Origin: JBAXGW01 sp037139195
Lineage (GTDB): Bacteria; Bacteroidota; Bacteroidia; Bacteroidales; JAHJDW01
Direction: 5' to 3'
DNA length: 64,000 bases
Assembly: GCA_037139195.1 (NCBI GenBank)
Contig: JBAXGW010000014.1
Span: forward strand, 11,168 to 75,167
This document shows positions 44,432 to 53,702 of the stretch, piece after piece. Position 1 is the first letter of the stretch, and each line of letters begins with the position of its first letter. The notes below the pieces were generated by a model. That model searched no databases and had not been told where the DNA came from. It saw only the letters and a program-made list of their open reading frames with translations. The translations under genes and the position numbers were made by a program.

Positions 44432-47400
44432 TTAAAATGCTCTTGATATTGATATAACCCACCTATACATTAAATAATCCTTATCTACAGCAGGAATTCT
44501 ATTTAGCCATATTGGTGCATCAAATCGTATGGTTAATGGTTCTGCTTTTTGAATATTACCCCATTTTTTAATCGTTAAAGCAGCTCCAATTCCGGCATCT
44601 GCTCTGAACCTTGCAAAACTTATATTTTCCCATGCTTTGTTTTTGTTAATTATTCCTATATCGCCAAACAAATAGCTATTAAACCCTAAGGTATTTCTTA
44701 GTTTTTTAGGAATTGGATTAATGTATTCGTCAAATTCTAATTCAGAATTAACTGCAAAACCTGTATTTCCTCTGTAAACAGATTCGATATTCCCATAGTT
44801 ATCGGGTTCTGCAACATAATATCCTGAATATCCTCTTAAATTTAAACCACCGCCATATTGAAAATGATTGGTTTGAATATCGTAACCAAGCCAACTTTCG
44901 TTAACAAAACCATCAGATCTAACATATTTATTTTCCATCATTTCTTCTGAATTGCCTCCTGCTAGATATAAAGATGATTCGGTTGCCCATTTATTGCCTA
45001 ATCCAAGTTGTCCGAAAAGTCGTGTTTTTAGCATAAACTCATCAATTTTTGTTGTGTTTTTATACTCAAAGCTGAAACACGAAAAATTAAAATCTTCGGT
45101 AAAAACAGATGAGCGCATTGATAAATTTAGTTGATTAATGTTTTTTTTGTTTTCAATTCTAAAAAGCCAGTTGATATTTATAGTATTATTATATAATACT
45201 TTGCCGTATTCGTTACCATATAGTCCTTTTATGTTATCGTAACTCCATTCGGTAGGATATAGCAAATATCTATAATCTTCAATTATATTACGGTGCATCG
45301 ATTTAAAGAAAATAGAAAATTTACTATTTTCAATGCTTTTGTCAATACCAATTTTATAAAGAGACAAACCGTCTAAATCTCGAGCATTTAAAACAAAATT
45401 AGCATTAGAACCCAATTTGTTCAGTGCAGTTTGATAATTTAAATTATATGAAAAGTTGTCGTGTCCAATACTTTGTTTTTCTGAAACTAAAAAGCCCGAA
45501 TTAGCCCAAACAGACATATCAAAGCAGTTTTTTTGTTTCATAAAATTTCCAGATACATTAAAACCTAGTTTAAGTCCGTCAATACTGTTCCACCATAAAT
45601 CAGGTCGTGCATTAATTTCATAAGCTCGCCAATTTGATTTTTCTATTAATCCATGATCAAAATTATAGTCAATATTTAACTTTTTCGAATTATTAATCAT
45701 ATTTGCATCTGCCATGAGAAAAGCAGTGTCGATAATTATATCTTTAATACCATCTGGAATAACTACTTTAGCATGATATTCTTTGTTTAAATTATTCCAT
45801 CCAGTCCATGAGGGAAGAATTATGGATGAGGTAGATTTTACAAAATTAGTATTTGGAATTATATAGTTATATCTGACATCATTTTTTGAAATAACAGTAA
45901 ACTCGATAGGCATTTGCGAAAGTCCTTTGCGAATAAACTCAATATTAAAAGTGTCTTTGGCAATATGCTTTACGTTTCCTACTTTATAATCGATTGTTTT
46001 ATTGGTGTTTATCCATTCGTCAAAAAACCAATTTAAATCAACATTTGTTGATTGAATTATTGAATTTCTAAAATCTTCAATATATGGATGGCAAAAGCTC
46101 CATTGACTAAAATAATTTTGCATTGCTTTATTAAACAAGCTATCGCCTAAAACATATTTTAAATTAAATAGCATAGTAGAACCTTTGTAATAGGTTTGTC
46201 TGTATACACTTCCATAAGCTTGTTTTGTTAAAAAATAATCGGAGTGCGTATTTAATTGTACGCCACCTTCTTTATTTGCATTTTCGATATAAGGCAAATA
46301 AGAGTATAAATCGCGTATTGAATATTTTTTTTCGTATTTATCAATGTATTTTGAGGGATTGGGCTCGTTTATTGTTCTTTCTTTCGACAATTTTTCGAGT
46401 GCGCTTACAGTTAAGTACTGTGTAAATCCTTCGTCAAGCATTGCGCTGTAGGTTTCGTTGCTTCCAACCATGCCAAAAAACCAATTATGCCCAATTTCAT
46501 GAGCAAAAATATAGGTGTAATTAGGATCAATTCCGCTATTCATTGTTAGCATTGGATATTCCATGCCAGATTGAGCATCGGCAACAATCATTTTTGGATA
46601 TTGATACATGCCAATGGTTTCAGAATAATACTTAACTATATCAGCTGTGATTTGAGAAGCGGTTTGCCATTTCGAAGCGGTTGATTCATTGGCAATGGCT
46701 ACGCATTTGATTCCATTCCAAACTGTTTCATCAATGCGGTAATTAGGGTCGGCAACAAAGGCAAAGTCATGAACATTGCTTGCTATATAATGCCAAGTTT
46801 TTCTTTTAGTGCTATCATAAGGGATTATAACAGATGGCTTTTCACCAAAGGGCTTATTAGCAAAGTTTTTTAAGTTTAACTTTTGTTTTAAATCAGAAGG
46901 TAATACTTCGTTTTCGTTGATTAAATCGCCTGTAGCTTCAACAATTTGGTTGCTTGAAAATGTTAGACTAACATCGTACGTTCCAAAGTCGCCATAAAAT
47001 TCATGACCTAAATGTTGGTCTTTAGTCCAGCCAAATCTTCTGTCGTAAACGCTAATTCTTGGATACCAATGTGCTCCATTATAATGTTTTGAACCCCAGG
47101 AATCATAAACTCTTAATCTTCCCCAAGGCGCTGTAATATCAAAATACGTTTTGAATGAAATATTTATTTTGCATGTGCCGTTTGATTTTAAAGAGTTTGG
47201 AAGCTTAATTTTCATAATAGTATTGTCAATTTCCCATTGCACTGGATTACCATTAATGCTAACTGAAGAAACTTCGATGCCTTTTTTTTGCGACTGGTAT
47301 TTTATGCCAAACCTAGAAGTATTTCCATTCCCCTTATTTAGTTTGTCAAGATATGAATCAGGTTGAAAAGCATTTTGATATAAATGAAAATAGAGTTCGT

Positions 47401-47656
47401 TTAATTCATCTGGAGAATTGTTTACATATATAAGTTCTTCGTTTCCAGAGAGAATGTCGGTTTTTTCATCAATTTCTGCTTCAATTTTATAATAAACATC
47501 TTGCTGCCAATAATCTTTATTTGGTGTTTTATTTTTCCAATAATTTGTATTTGTAGTGCTATTATAACTTTCAGCGGATATGTTTTGTGTATAAGCATTG
47601 TTAAAACCAGAAAACATCAAACAAATTGAAGTTAGAAGTAATATGTAACGAATCAT
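44432..47656 (-). CDS. M1-family zinc metallopeptidase, secreted
   Basis: The 1074-residue protein has a signal peptide (about 1-24) and an N-terminal beta domain (HWYPRISVYDRRFGW). The gluzincin zinc site HEIGHNWFFG lies at about 386 and its third ligand follows in MLDEGFTQY, which together define M1 aminopeptidases. GSTMLFNLKYVLGD and WFFDEWINT follow. The last 400 residues are beta-rich (FNVSGNFMKQ, YGGGLNLRGYSG) and look like an outer-membrane or surface domain, about twice the length of a plain M1 enzyme. It probably trims peptides outside the cytoplasm. The aminopeptidase GxMEN-like motif appears as SGMEYPML. Confidence 0.88.
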   Translation of the reverse strand: MIRYILLLTSICLMFSGFNNAYTQNISAESYNSTTNTNYWKNKTPNKDYWQQDVYYKIEAEIDEKTDILSGNEELIYVNNSPDELNELYFHLYQNAFQPDSYLDKLNKGNGNTSRFGIKYQSQKKGIEVSSVSINGNPVQWEIDNTIMKIKLPNSLKSNGTCKINISFKTYFDITAPWGRLRVYDSWGSKHYNGAHWYPRISVYDRRFGWTKDQHLGHEFYGDFGTYDVSLTFSSNQIVEATGDLINENEVLPSDLKQKLNLKNFANKPFGEKPSVIIPYDSTKRKTWHYIASNVHDFAFVADPNYRIDETVWNGIKCVAIANESTASKWQTASQITADIVKYYSETIGMYQYPKMIVADAQSGMEYPMLTMNSGIDPNYTYIFAHEIGHNWFFGMVGSNETYSAMLDEGFTQYLTVSALEKLSKERTINEPNPSKYIDKYEKKYSIRDLYSYLPYIENANKEGGVQLNTHSDYFLTKQAYGSVYRQTYYKGSTMLFNLKYVLGDSLFNKAMQNYFSQWSFCHPYIEDFRNSIIQSTNVDLNWFFDEWINTNKTIDYKVGNVKHIAKDTFNIEFIRKGLSQMPIEFTVISKNDVRYNYIIPNTNFVKSTSSIILPSWTGWNNLNKEYHAKVVIPDGIKDIIIDTAFLMADANMINNSKKLNIDYNFDHGLIEKSNWRAYEINARPDLWWNSIDGLKLGFNVSGNFMKQKNCFDMSVWANSGFLVSEKQSIGHDNFSYNLNYQTALNKLGSNANFVLNARDLDGLSLYKIGIDKSIENSKFSIFFKSMHRNIIEDYRYLLYPTEWSYDNIKGLYGNEYGKVLYNNTININWLFRIENKKNINQLNLSMRSSVFTEDFNFSCFSFEYKNTTKIDEFMLKTRLFGQLGLGNKWATESSLYLAGGNSEEMMENKYVRSDGFVNESWLGYDIQTNHFQYGGGLNLRGYSGYYVAEPDNYGNIESVYRGNTGFAVNSELEFDEYINPIPKKLRNTLGFNSYLFGDIGIINKNKAWENISFARFRADAGIGAALTIKKWGNIQKAEPLTIRFDAPIWLNRIPAVDKDYLMYRWVISISRAF

Positions 47657-47736
47657 AAATGTATTTTTTATTGGTGTTAAAGATATTATAATTAAAGCTA
47701 TACAATAATAATATTATACAATTGTATGAAAGTATA

Positions 47737-48657
47737 TTATCGCTGTTTTTTATTTTTAGCCGCGAAAATACTGGCATTCAATTCAAATCCAATAAGTAAA
47801 ATTATCGCATTGAAGTATATCCACATCATAATTAATATTAATGTTCCAATAGAGCCATAAAGAACATTATACTTGGCAAAATTATTTGCGTAAAAATTAA
47901 ATCCTATTGAGGCAATGATTGAAAGTATTGTTGCTAAAGAAGATCCAGCCGAAACAAACCGATATCTTAATTTTTTAGCAGGAGCAAGGTAATAAACAAA
48001 AGAAATTCCAAAGAAGCAAAGGGCTATAAGGATTATCCATCTGGAAAGACTTATCAATGCAAGACTTATCCAGTCGTTTAATAGGCCATGACCTGCTAAA
48101 TAATCTAAAGTAATATTGGTTCCAATCAGAAGTGTTATTGCAGTGAATATTAATATGGTAAGAATGATTACAAGTGCAATGGAAATAAGTCTTTGCATAA
48201 ATCCTGTTCGGGATTCGATTGCATGATAAGTGTTATTAAATGCCATTATTAAAGCATTTATGCCATTTGTGGCAAAGTATAGTGCTAAAATAAAACCAAT
48301 TGAAAGGAGCCCTCCTCTGGGTTGATTTATAATGTCATCGAGAGTGGATATTGATGCTTCGTATGTTTTTGATGGTAAAACATTTTTTAATAAATCCATC
48401 AAAACATCCTGAAAGTGGTCAATTGGAATGTATGGAATTAATGTGAAGGCAAAGATTATTGCAGGAAAAATTGCTAAGAAAAAATTGAATGAAATAGCTG
48501 ATGCTCTTGTTGTTATTGCTCCGCGAAATAATCCAGTGAAAAAGAAATGAGCAACTTCATACAATGGTAAACCGTCAAATCCAGGAATGATGAGTTTTTT
48601 GGAAAGGCTAATAACCAATTTTACGAATGTAAGACGAAGTAAAAATTGCTTTAGCAT
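47737..48657 (-). CDS. YihY/BrkB-family inner-membrane protein
   Basis: The 306-residue protein has six or so membrane helices and the family segments RASAISFNFFLAIFPAIIF and LYFATNGINALIMAFN, followed by IGTLILIMMWIYFNAIILLIG near the end. YihY proteins were once called RNase BN in error; their real role, perhaps transport, is not established. The ATG follows the nadC stop with no gap, so the two are translationally linked in a DUF4783-nadC-yihY unit. Confidence 0.88.
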   Translation of the reverse strand: MLKQFLLRLTFVKLVISLSKKLIIPGFDGLPLYEVAHFFFTGLFRGAITTRASAISFNFFLAIFPAIIFAFTLIPYIPIDHFQDVLMDLLKNVLPSKTYEASISTLDDIINQPRGGLLSIGFILALYFATNGINALIMAFNNTYHAIESRTGFMQRLISIALVIILTILIFTAITLLIGTNITLDYLAGHGLLNDWISLALISLSRWIILIALCFFGISFVYYLAPAKKLRYRFVSAGSSLATILSIIASIGFNFYANNFAKYNVLYGSIGTLILIMMWIYFNAIILLIGFELNASIFAAKNKKQR

Positions 48658-49494
48658 TTAGTTTATTGCTTTAAGACTTAAGTCTAAACTCTTGATTTGA
48701 TGTGTCAAAGCACCAACAGAAATATAATCAACACCACATTCGGCATATTCTCTAATGTTTTCTATTGTGATTCCGCCTGATGCTTCGGTTTCGTATTTTC
48801 CGTCAATCATTTCAACCGCTTTTCGCAAATCAGCATAATTATAATTGTCGAGCATAATTCGATGAACACCTCCGTGATTTAAAACTTGTTGTAATTCAGT
48901 TAGATTGCGAACTTCAATTTCAATTTTCAGGTTTTTATTGTTAGCTTTTAAATATGCATGAACTGAATCAATTGCTTTTTCAATTCCGCCCGAAAAATCA
49001 ACATGATTATCTTTAATCATTATCATATCGTAAAGTCCCATTCGGTGATTTTCGCCTCCACCAATTTTTACTGCTAATTTTTCAAAATATCTGAAATTTG
49101 GAGTTGTTTTACGAGTGTCTAAAATTTTTGTTTTAAGTCCAGATAACTTTTCAACGTATTGACTAGTATTGGTTGCAATACCACTCATGCGCTGCATGCA
49201 ATTTAAAACAAGTCGTTCTGCCATAACTATTGATCGAGAGCTTCCTTCAACAGTGAAAACAACATCTTCTATAGCTATTTTTTCTCCGTCGTTAATTGTT
49301 ATTGTAACTTTTAAATTGGGGTCTAGTTGACTAAATATTTGTTTCGCTAAATCAACACCTGCAATAATGCCATTTTGTTTAACTAGAAGTTTGGCTTTGC
49401 CTTGTGCATTTGCTGGAATTGTTGATTGTGAGGTATGGTCGCCATCGCCAAAATCTTCAGCAAAGGCTTGTTTAATAAAAAGGTTGATGTCCAT
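48658..49494 (-). CDS. nadC: Nicotinate-nucleotide diphosphorylase (carboxylating)
   Basis: NadC makes nicotinate mononucleotide from quinolinate and PRPP in NAD synthesis. The 278-residue protein has the family motifs LDTRKTTPNFRYFEKLAVKIGG (in parts: DTRKTTP, KLAVKIGGG), NHRMGLYDMIMIKDNH, and EASGGITIENI near the C-terminus. The length is normal. It sits between the DUF4783 gene (35-nt gap) and yihY (0 gap). No nadA or nadB is near. The call is certain. Confidence 0.96.
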   Translation of the reverse strand: MDINLFIKQAFAEDFGDGDHTSQSTIPANAQGKAKLLVKQNGIIAGVDLAKQIFSQLDPNLKVTITINDGEKIAIEDVVFTVEGSSRSIVMAERLVLNCMQRMSGIATNTSQYVEKLSGLKTKILDTRKTTPNFRYFEKLAVKIGGGENHRMGLYDMIMIKDNHVDFSGGIEKAIDSVHAYLKANNKNLKIEIEVRNLTELQQVLNHGGVHRIMLDNYNYADLRKAVEMIDGKYETEASGGITIENIREYAECGVDYISVGALTHQIKSLDLSLKAIN

Positions 49495-49529
49495 ATTTAA
49501 TAAAGGATGACGGCTAAATTGTGTATTAT

Positions 49530-49931
49530 TTATTCTTCGGCTTCAAATCTTAGTTGTTGAATAAGTGATTTTTCAGCAAATTTTTTCAGTAGGAAATAGG
49601 TTCTAAATGACTGACTAGCACTTTCGTATTTCCCTATTGAGTATTGAGAGCCATCAGCAGAAACGCCTTGATGGATGATATTGAAGTTTTTTGGAGGAAA
49701 TTTTTTGAAAAAATCTTTTACAATAATTTCTGCTTGCGATTTGCTATAAGAATTTGAGTTTCCTGGTAGCGTTACATCAATTGTAGCATTAAAAAGTTTT
49801 GATAATTCAGTTGCGTTTCCAGATTTTATAGCTGCGCTAATATCGTCGGAAACACCTTGAAAGTCGCTTGTGAATGACGTTGCAACAAGAAAGGTTAAAA
49901 TAAACAAGTAATATTTTGCAAGTTTTTTCAT
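49530..49931 (-). CDS. DUF4783 secreted protein
   Basis: The 133-residue protein has a signal peptide (about 1-20, ending VATSFTS) and a single NTF2-like alpha/beta domain with SDDISAAIKSGNATELSKLF, written here in parts as DDISAAIKSGNA and ELSKLF, then QAEIIVKDFFKKFPPKNF and YSIGKYES. This matches DUF4783, a small periplasmic family common in Bacteroidota and often found beside nadC. No function is known. It probably begins the nadC-yihY unit. Confidence 0.8.
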   Translation of the reverse strand: MKKLAKYYLFILTFLVATSFTSDFQGVSDDISAAIKSGNATELSKLFNATIDVTLPGNSNSYSKSQAEIIVKDFFKKFPPKNFNIIHQGVSADGSQYSIGKYESASQSFRTYFLLKKFAEKSLIQQLRFEAEE

Positions 49932-50135
49932 AGTGTTTTTAATAACTCAATAGTTGTGCCAAGAAGACAAACAAACCTACATAATTTTTATGAAAAGTCA
50001 AAAGAAAACAGATGAAAGTTTGTAAAGTTTATAAAGTAGAAAGTAATCAGCGTTAGTTTGATTTATTAACTTTGCAAAAAATTGTTTAACGCTTATACTT
50101 TATAAACATTCATACTTTCAACTTTAAGAACTTTG

Positions 50136-50198
50136 CCTTCGACTCCGCTGAGTCACCGTTAGGCACTTTACAAACTTTATAACTTTACAAACTGACTC
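50136..50198. repeat. Dispersed intergenic repeats upstream of rlmH
   Basis: CCTTCGACTCCGCTGAGTCACC (50136-50157; 22 bp, given as CCTTCGACTCCGCTGAG plus TCACC) is a degenerate member of the family at 52239 and 25778. Next to it, tandem ACTTTACAAACTTTATA units run to the rlmH start; related AAGTTATAAAGT units lie at the end of asnB (59131-59160). Confidence 0.55.
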
Positions 50199-50672
50199 AT
50201 GAAAATCAACGTAATCTGCATAAGCAAAACATCTGAAAAATATCTGCAAACTGGAATTGAACTGTATTTAGGTCGATTGAAACATTATGTTCCTATTGAA
50301 TTTATTGAGATTCCAGATATCAAGAATGCGAAGAATATGGATTTTGAGCAGATTAAGAATGCTGAAGGCGAATTAATTGTTAAAAAGATTGATGCCAGCT
50401 CAAGAGTAATTTTGCTCGACGACAAAGGAAAGGACTTTACATCAATTCAATTTTCTAATTATATTGAAAAACAGCAATTGTCGGGGGTTAAAATCATCAA
50501 CTTCATTATTGGCGGCCCTTATGGCTTTTCAGAAAAAGTATATGCATTGGCAAATGAAAAGATTTCTTTGTCCAAAATGACTTTTTCGCATCAATTAATT
50601 AGAGTTATCTTCTTCGAGCAACTTTATAGGGCATATACGATATTGAAGAATGAGCCTTATCATCATGAATAA
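50199..50672 (+). CDS. rlmH: 23S rRNA (pseudouridine1915-N3)-methyltransferase RlmH
   Basis: RlmH is a SPOUT-class enzyme that methylates pseudouridine 1915 in helix 69 of 23S rRNA. The 157-residue protein has LLDDKGKDFTSIQFSNYI, the knot motif FIIGGPYGFSEKVY at about 104-117, and the C-terminal block KMTFSHQLIRVIFFEQLYRA with the terminal YHHE; all are diagnostic. The length matches the family (155-159). It stands alone among repeats. Confidence 0.97.
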   Translation: MKINVICISKTSEKYLQTGIELYLGRLKHYVPIEFIEIPDIKNAKNMDFEQIKNAEGELIVKKIDASSRVILLDDKGKDFTSIQFSNYIEKQQLSGVKIINFIIGGPYGFSEKVYALANEKISLSKMTFSHQLIRVIFFEQLYRAYTILKNEPYHHE

Positions 50673-50707
50673 AGCTTCAATATTCATTTTATTGCTAAAT
50701 GTGGTTT

Positions 50708-51310
50708 TTATTTTTTGTTTATTACTTTATTTTTTTCTAAATAATCCTTCCAACCAATTTCTAGTAAATTAGAAAAATTTTTAATTGTTAATTTTTCTGA
50801 GTCACTTGCATTAATACAATTTAGATTTAGTTTTTCAATATACTGATTAATGACCTTTTGAGTACATTCATTATCATCAAAAATATAAAATTCTAATAAT
50901 ACAATTTTAACCCAAGTATCCAAATCTGTATTGTTAAAGCACTTTTTACTATTAAAATATTTTGCAAACTCAACGGTGTTATTTTCAACATATTCTTTGC
51001 CTGCATTTCCTAGACCTTCAGAATAATACCCATCACTTTTATTGAATGAATTTGTTACAACCTTGAAGTAAAAAGGACGTGCTTCTATATCTTTGGCAGT
51101 TAAACTATCAAGGAATGACAAAATAATAAAATCATTTAAATCCCAATTTTGATTATTGAAAATATCTTTTGCCAATTTTGGCGTTTTTGGATCTTTTAAA
51201 TATTTGTCAAAGTTGCAGTCTTTAGAAATTGAATCTAAATTACTTTCTGTTTTTGCAAAAGAATAAATTGATAAACAGATAATTACAAATAACGTTAAGA
51301 TATATTTCAT
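50708..51310 (-). CDS. Small secreted protein of unknown function
   Basis: The 200-residue protein has a signal peptide (MKYILTLFVIICLSIYSFAK) followed by an alpha-helical, charged domain with four cysteines (CNFDKYLKD, KKCFNN, DNECTQK, LNCINAS). I do not recognise a family. The ATG at 51310 is chosen over 51328 because it begins the signal peptide directly. It lies downstream of rdgB in the same direction, about 60 nt apart. The helical make-up suggests a TPR-like or protein-binding domain, without firm proof. Confidence 0.6.
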   Translation of the reverse strand: MKYILTLFVIICLSIYSFAKTESNLDSISKDCNFDKYLKDPKTPKLAKDIFNNQNWDLNDFIILSFLDSLTAKDIEARPFYFKVVTNSFNKSDGYYSEGLGNAGKEYVENNTVEFAKYFNSKKCFNNTDLDTWVKIVLLEFYIFDDNECTQKVINQYIEKLNLNCINASDSEKLTIKNFSNLLEIGWKDYLEKNKVINKK

Positions 51311-51371
51311 AATGCTTAGTTGGCTCAAATATAAATCTGTGAAAATCTTTTAAATCCGTGTCATCTGTGTT

Positions 51372-51956
51372 CTATTTTATACTAATCAAAAATTCAGCAA
51401 ACTTATTAAAAGCTCTAGCCCTGTGGCTTATCTTGTTTTTTTCGTCTAAATCCATTTCTGCAAAAGATTGGTCGTAGCCAGTTGGTTTGAAGATTGGGTC
51501 GTAGCCAAAGCCATCTTTTCCAGTGGGTTCGGTTAATATTTCACCATCAACAATACCTTCAAATTGATATTCTTTTCCTTCTAAAATCAAAGAAACAACG
51601 GTTCTGAAACGTGCTTTGCGGTTTGTTTTACCTTTCATTTCTAATAATGTTTTGTTTACATTATCTTGAAATGAACAACCAACTCCCGCATAACGAGCCG
51701 AATATACGCCAGGTGCGCCGTTAAGAGCTTCAATTTCCAAGCCTGTATCATCGGCAAAACAATTTACATTAAAGCGTTTGAAGATATGTTCCGATTTCTC
51801 AAAAGCATTTTCGCTCAGCGTTTCATGCGTTTCAGGAATTTCTTCGTTAAAACCAATTTCGGCTAAACTCTTAATTGTTATATCTTTTCGGTTTGCAAAT
51901 AGATGCTTAACTTCTTCTAATTTATGTTTGTTATTGGTCGCAAAAATGAATTCCAT
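51372..51956 (-). CDS. rdgB: Non-canonical purine NTP diphosphatase (RdgB/HAM1)
   Basis: RdgB hydrolyses ITP, dITP and XTP to keep them out of nucleic acids. The 194-residue protein has FATNNKHKLEEVKHLF at 4-19, CFADDTGLEIEALNGAPGVYSARYAG (in parts: FADDTGLEIEAL and GAPGVYSARYAG), DGFGYDPIFKP and SHRARAF, a complete set for the family. A longer frame opens at 51992, but the ATG at 51956 gives the normal beginning and removes residues with no family match. Confidence 0.95.
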   Translation of the reverse strand: MEFIFATNNKHKLEEVKHLFANRKDITIKSLAEIGFNEEIPETHETLSENAFEKSEHIFKRFNVNCFADDTGLEIEALNGAPGVYSARYAGVGCSFQDNVNKTLLEMKGKTNRKARFRTVVSLILEGKEYQFEGIVDGEILTEPTGKDGFGYDPIFKPTGYDQSFAEMDLDEKNKISHRARAFNKFAEFLISIK

Positions 51957-52186
51957 AATTTTTAATTTAAATAAAACGCCACCTACTCCCATTTTTAAAT
52001 TATTTTTACCGGTGGTCGTGAGGTCGCTTCGCTTAGTTGTGTCGTTATTTTTGAATTGAAAACAGTCATTTACTCATGCAAACTCATTGGTTTTCAATTC
52101 ATGAAAATGCCTAACATCTGACATTTTATATTAAATTAAAAAGGGGAGATTTACAAATGATACTATTTAATTTCGCAAAATTAGCT

Positions 52187-52194
52187 TATTTTTG
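52187..52194 (+). promoter_or_regulatory. Bacteroidota -7 box of purD
   Basis: TATTTTTG fits TAnnTTTG; the -33 element is unclear. Transcription from here would place the long hairpin at 52239-52292 in the purD 5' leader. Confidence 0.45.
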
Positions 52195-52238
52195 CAAATA
52201 ATACCAAATCATGTTATTAAATAAGTTGTGCTGTAATT

Positions 52239-52292
52239 CCTTCGACTACGCTCAGGATGACCAGTTCAGTCACCCTGAGCGTAGTCGAAGGG
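52239..52292. repeat. Long perfect inverted repeat in the purD leader
   Basis: CCTTCGACTACGCTCAGG (52239-52256) and CCTGAGCGTAGTCGAAGG (52274-52291) are perfect 18-bp arms. After one mismatch, TGAC and GTCA extend the stem around a CAGTTCA loop. Degenerate single-arm relatives lie at 25778 and 50136, which suggests a dispersed family mobilised in this genome. The stem ends 46 nt before purD and could affect its expression. Confidence 0.8.
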
Positions 52293-52337
52293 TTGATATA
52301 TAAAACTTGTGTTAATTAAATTAAAACACTTCAAATT

Positions 52338-53612
52338 ATGAACGTACTTATATTAGGCTCAGGCGGAAGAGAACATACATTTGCATGGAAAATTGCTCAA
52401 AGCAAAAAATTGAACAAATTATTTATTGCTCCCGGAAATGCTGGGACTAAGAATCATGGCGAAAATGTAAATATCAATCCAAATGATTTTGACGCAGTAA
52501 AGACTTTTTGTTTGGCTAACGATGTTAAAATGATTGTAGTTGGTCCTGAAGAACCTCTAGTACGTGGTGTTTATGATTATTTTCAGAATTCACAAGATGC
52601 AAATCATATTATGGTAATTGGACCTTCAGCTAACGGAGCGCAATTAGAAGGTAGCAAAGATTTTTCAAAAGCTTTTATGGAGCGTCATAATATTCCAACG
52701 GCTCGTTATCTGACATTTACTAGTGAAAATCTAGCTGATGGATATAAGTTTTTAGAAACTCTTGAGGCTCCTTATGTTTTAAAAGCTGATGGTTTAGCTG
52801 CTGGAAAAGGTGTTTTGATTTTAAGTGATTTAGAAGAAGCGAAACGCGAATTGGCTAATATTTTAAGTAATGATAAATTTGGTGCTGCAGGTAGCAAAGT
52901 AGTTATTGAAGAATATATGCACGGAATTGAGTGTTCGTATTTTATTTTGACCGATGGAGAAAACTATAAAATTCTTCCCGAAGCTAAAGATTATAAGAGA
53001 ATAGGCGAGGGCGATACGGGTTTAAATACTGGAGGAATGGGCGCCGTGTCTCCGGTTCCTTTTGCTAATGCCGAATTTGCTCAAAAAGTTGAAGAAAGAA
53101 TTATTAAGCCAACTATCAAAGGTTTAAAAGACGAAAATATTGTTTATAAAGGTTTTATTTTCATTGGTTTGATGAATGTTGGTGGTGAACCGATGGTAAT
53201 AGAATATAATTGCCGCATGGGCGATCCTGAAACTGAAGTGGTTATTCCAAGAATCAATAATGATTTGTTAGAAATGTTTGAAGAGGTTGGCAAAGGAAAT
53301 TTAACTACAACAAAACTTGATATTTCCAATCAGTTTGCAACTACAGTAATGGTTGTTTCGGGCGGATATCCTGAATTTTACGAGAAAAATAAGGTAATAA
53401 CAGGGATTGAAAATGTTTCTGATAGCATAGTTTTCCACGCTGGAACTACTTTGAATAATAATGAAATTCTTGCTACTGGCGGACGCGTAATTGCATTTAC
53501 TTCTTTTGGCAATTCAATTCAAGAAGCCATTGCTAAGTCTTACGATTCAATAAGTAAGGTTTCTTTCGACAAAATGTATTTTAGAAGAGATATAGGGAAA
53601 GACCTTTTGTAG
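52338..53612 (+). CDS. purD: Phosphoribosylamine-glycine ligase
   Basis: PurD (GAR synthetase) joins phosphoribosylamine and glycine with ATP in purine synthesis. The 424-residue ATP-grasp protein starts MNVLILGSGGREHTFAWKIA, the family signature, and has IGPSANGAQLEGSKDFSKAFM (in parts: IGPSANGAQLEGSKDF), LKADGLAAGKGVLI, and the GARS signature NCRMGDPETEVVIPRI, where the metal-binding acid lies. The length is typical. The stop codon at 53610-53612 lies in one arm of a perfect hairpin. Confidence 0.97.
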   Translation: MNVLILGSGGREHTFAWKIAQSKKLNKLFIAPGNAGTKNHGENVNINPNDFDAVKTFCLANDVKMIVVGPEEPLVRGVYDYFQNSQDANHIMVIGPSANGAQLEGSKDFSKAFMERHNIPTARYLTFTSENLADGYKFLETLEAPYVLKADGLAAGKGVLILSDLEEAKRELANILSNDKFGAAGSKVVIEEYMHGIECSYFILTDGENYKILPEAKDYKRIGEGDTGLNTGGMGAVSPVPFANAEFAQKVEERIIKPTIKGLKDENIVYKGFIFIGLMNVGGEPMVIEYNCRMGDPETEVVIPRINNDLLEMFEEVGKGNLTTTKLDISNQFATTVMVVSGGYPEFYEKNKVITGIENVSDSIVFHAGTTLNNNEILATGGRVIAFTSFGNSIQEAIAKSYDSISKVSFDKMYFRRDIGKDLL

Positions 53613-53628
53613 CCAGAGGCTACAAAAG
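53604..53628. repeat. Perfect inverted repeat that contains the purD stop codon
   Basis: CTTTTGTAGCC (53604-53614) and GGCTACAAAAG (53618-53628) form an 11-bp stem with a 3-nt AGA loop. No T run follows, so it is not a standard terminator. It is followed by GGTTCAAGGTTCAGGG-type repeats up to 53700. Confidence 0.7.
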
Positions 53629-53702
53629 TGGTTCAAGGTTCAGGGTAAAAGGTGCAAGGGAAAAACCGCTTATCATTAACCTTGTACCGTTAGCCGTTCA
53701 CC
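53629..53702. repeat. Intergenic repeats that run into the proline dehydrogenase gene
   Basis: ACCTTGTACCGTT occurs twice at about 53679-53691 and 53700-53712, and its reverse-type relative AAGGTGCAAGG lies upstream. The second copy encodes the last residues (RYKVNG) of the proline dehydrogenase, so the repeat has entered or created the gene end. Confidence 0.55.

Larger units (their letters stand above)
51957..52337. other. Intergenic region between rdgB and purD
   Basis: Divergent region with the purD -7 box (52187-52194) and the long inverted repeat (52239-52292). A GC-richer stretch near 52010-52045 (GGTCGCTTCGCTTAG) may be a decayed repeat copy. No protein frame is supported. Confidence 0.5.

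Noticed and set aside
53604..53628. Intrinsic terminator of purD
   Set aside because: The stem is perfect but no T run follows on the purD strand, and the stop codon is inside the stem.
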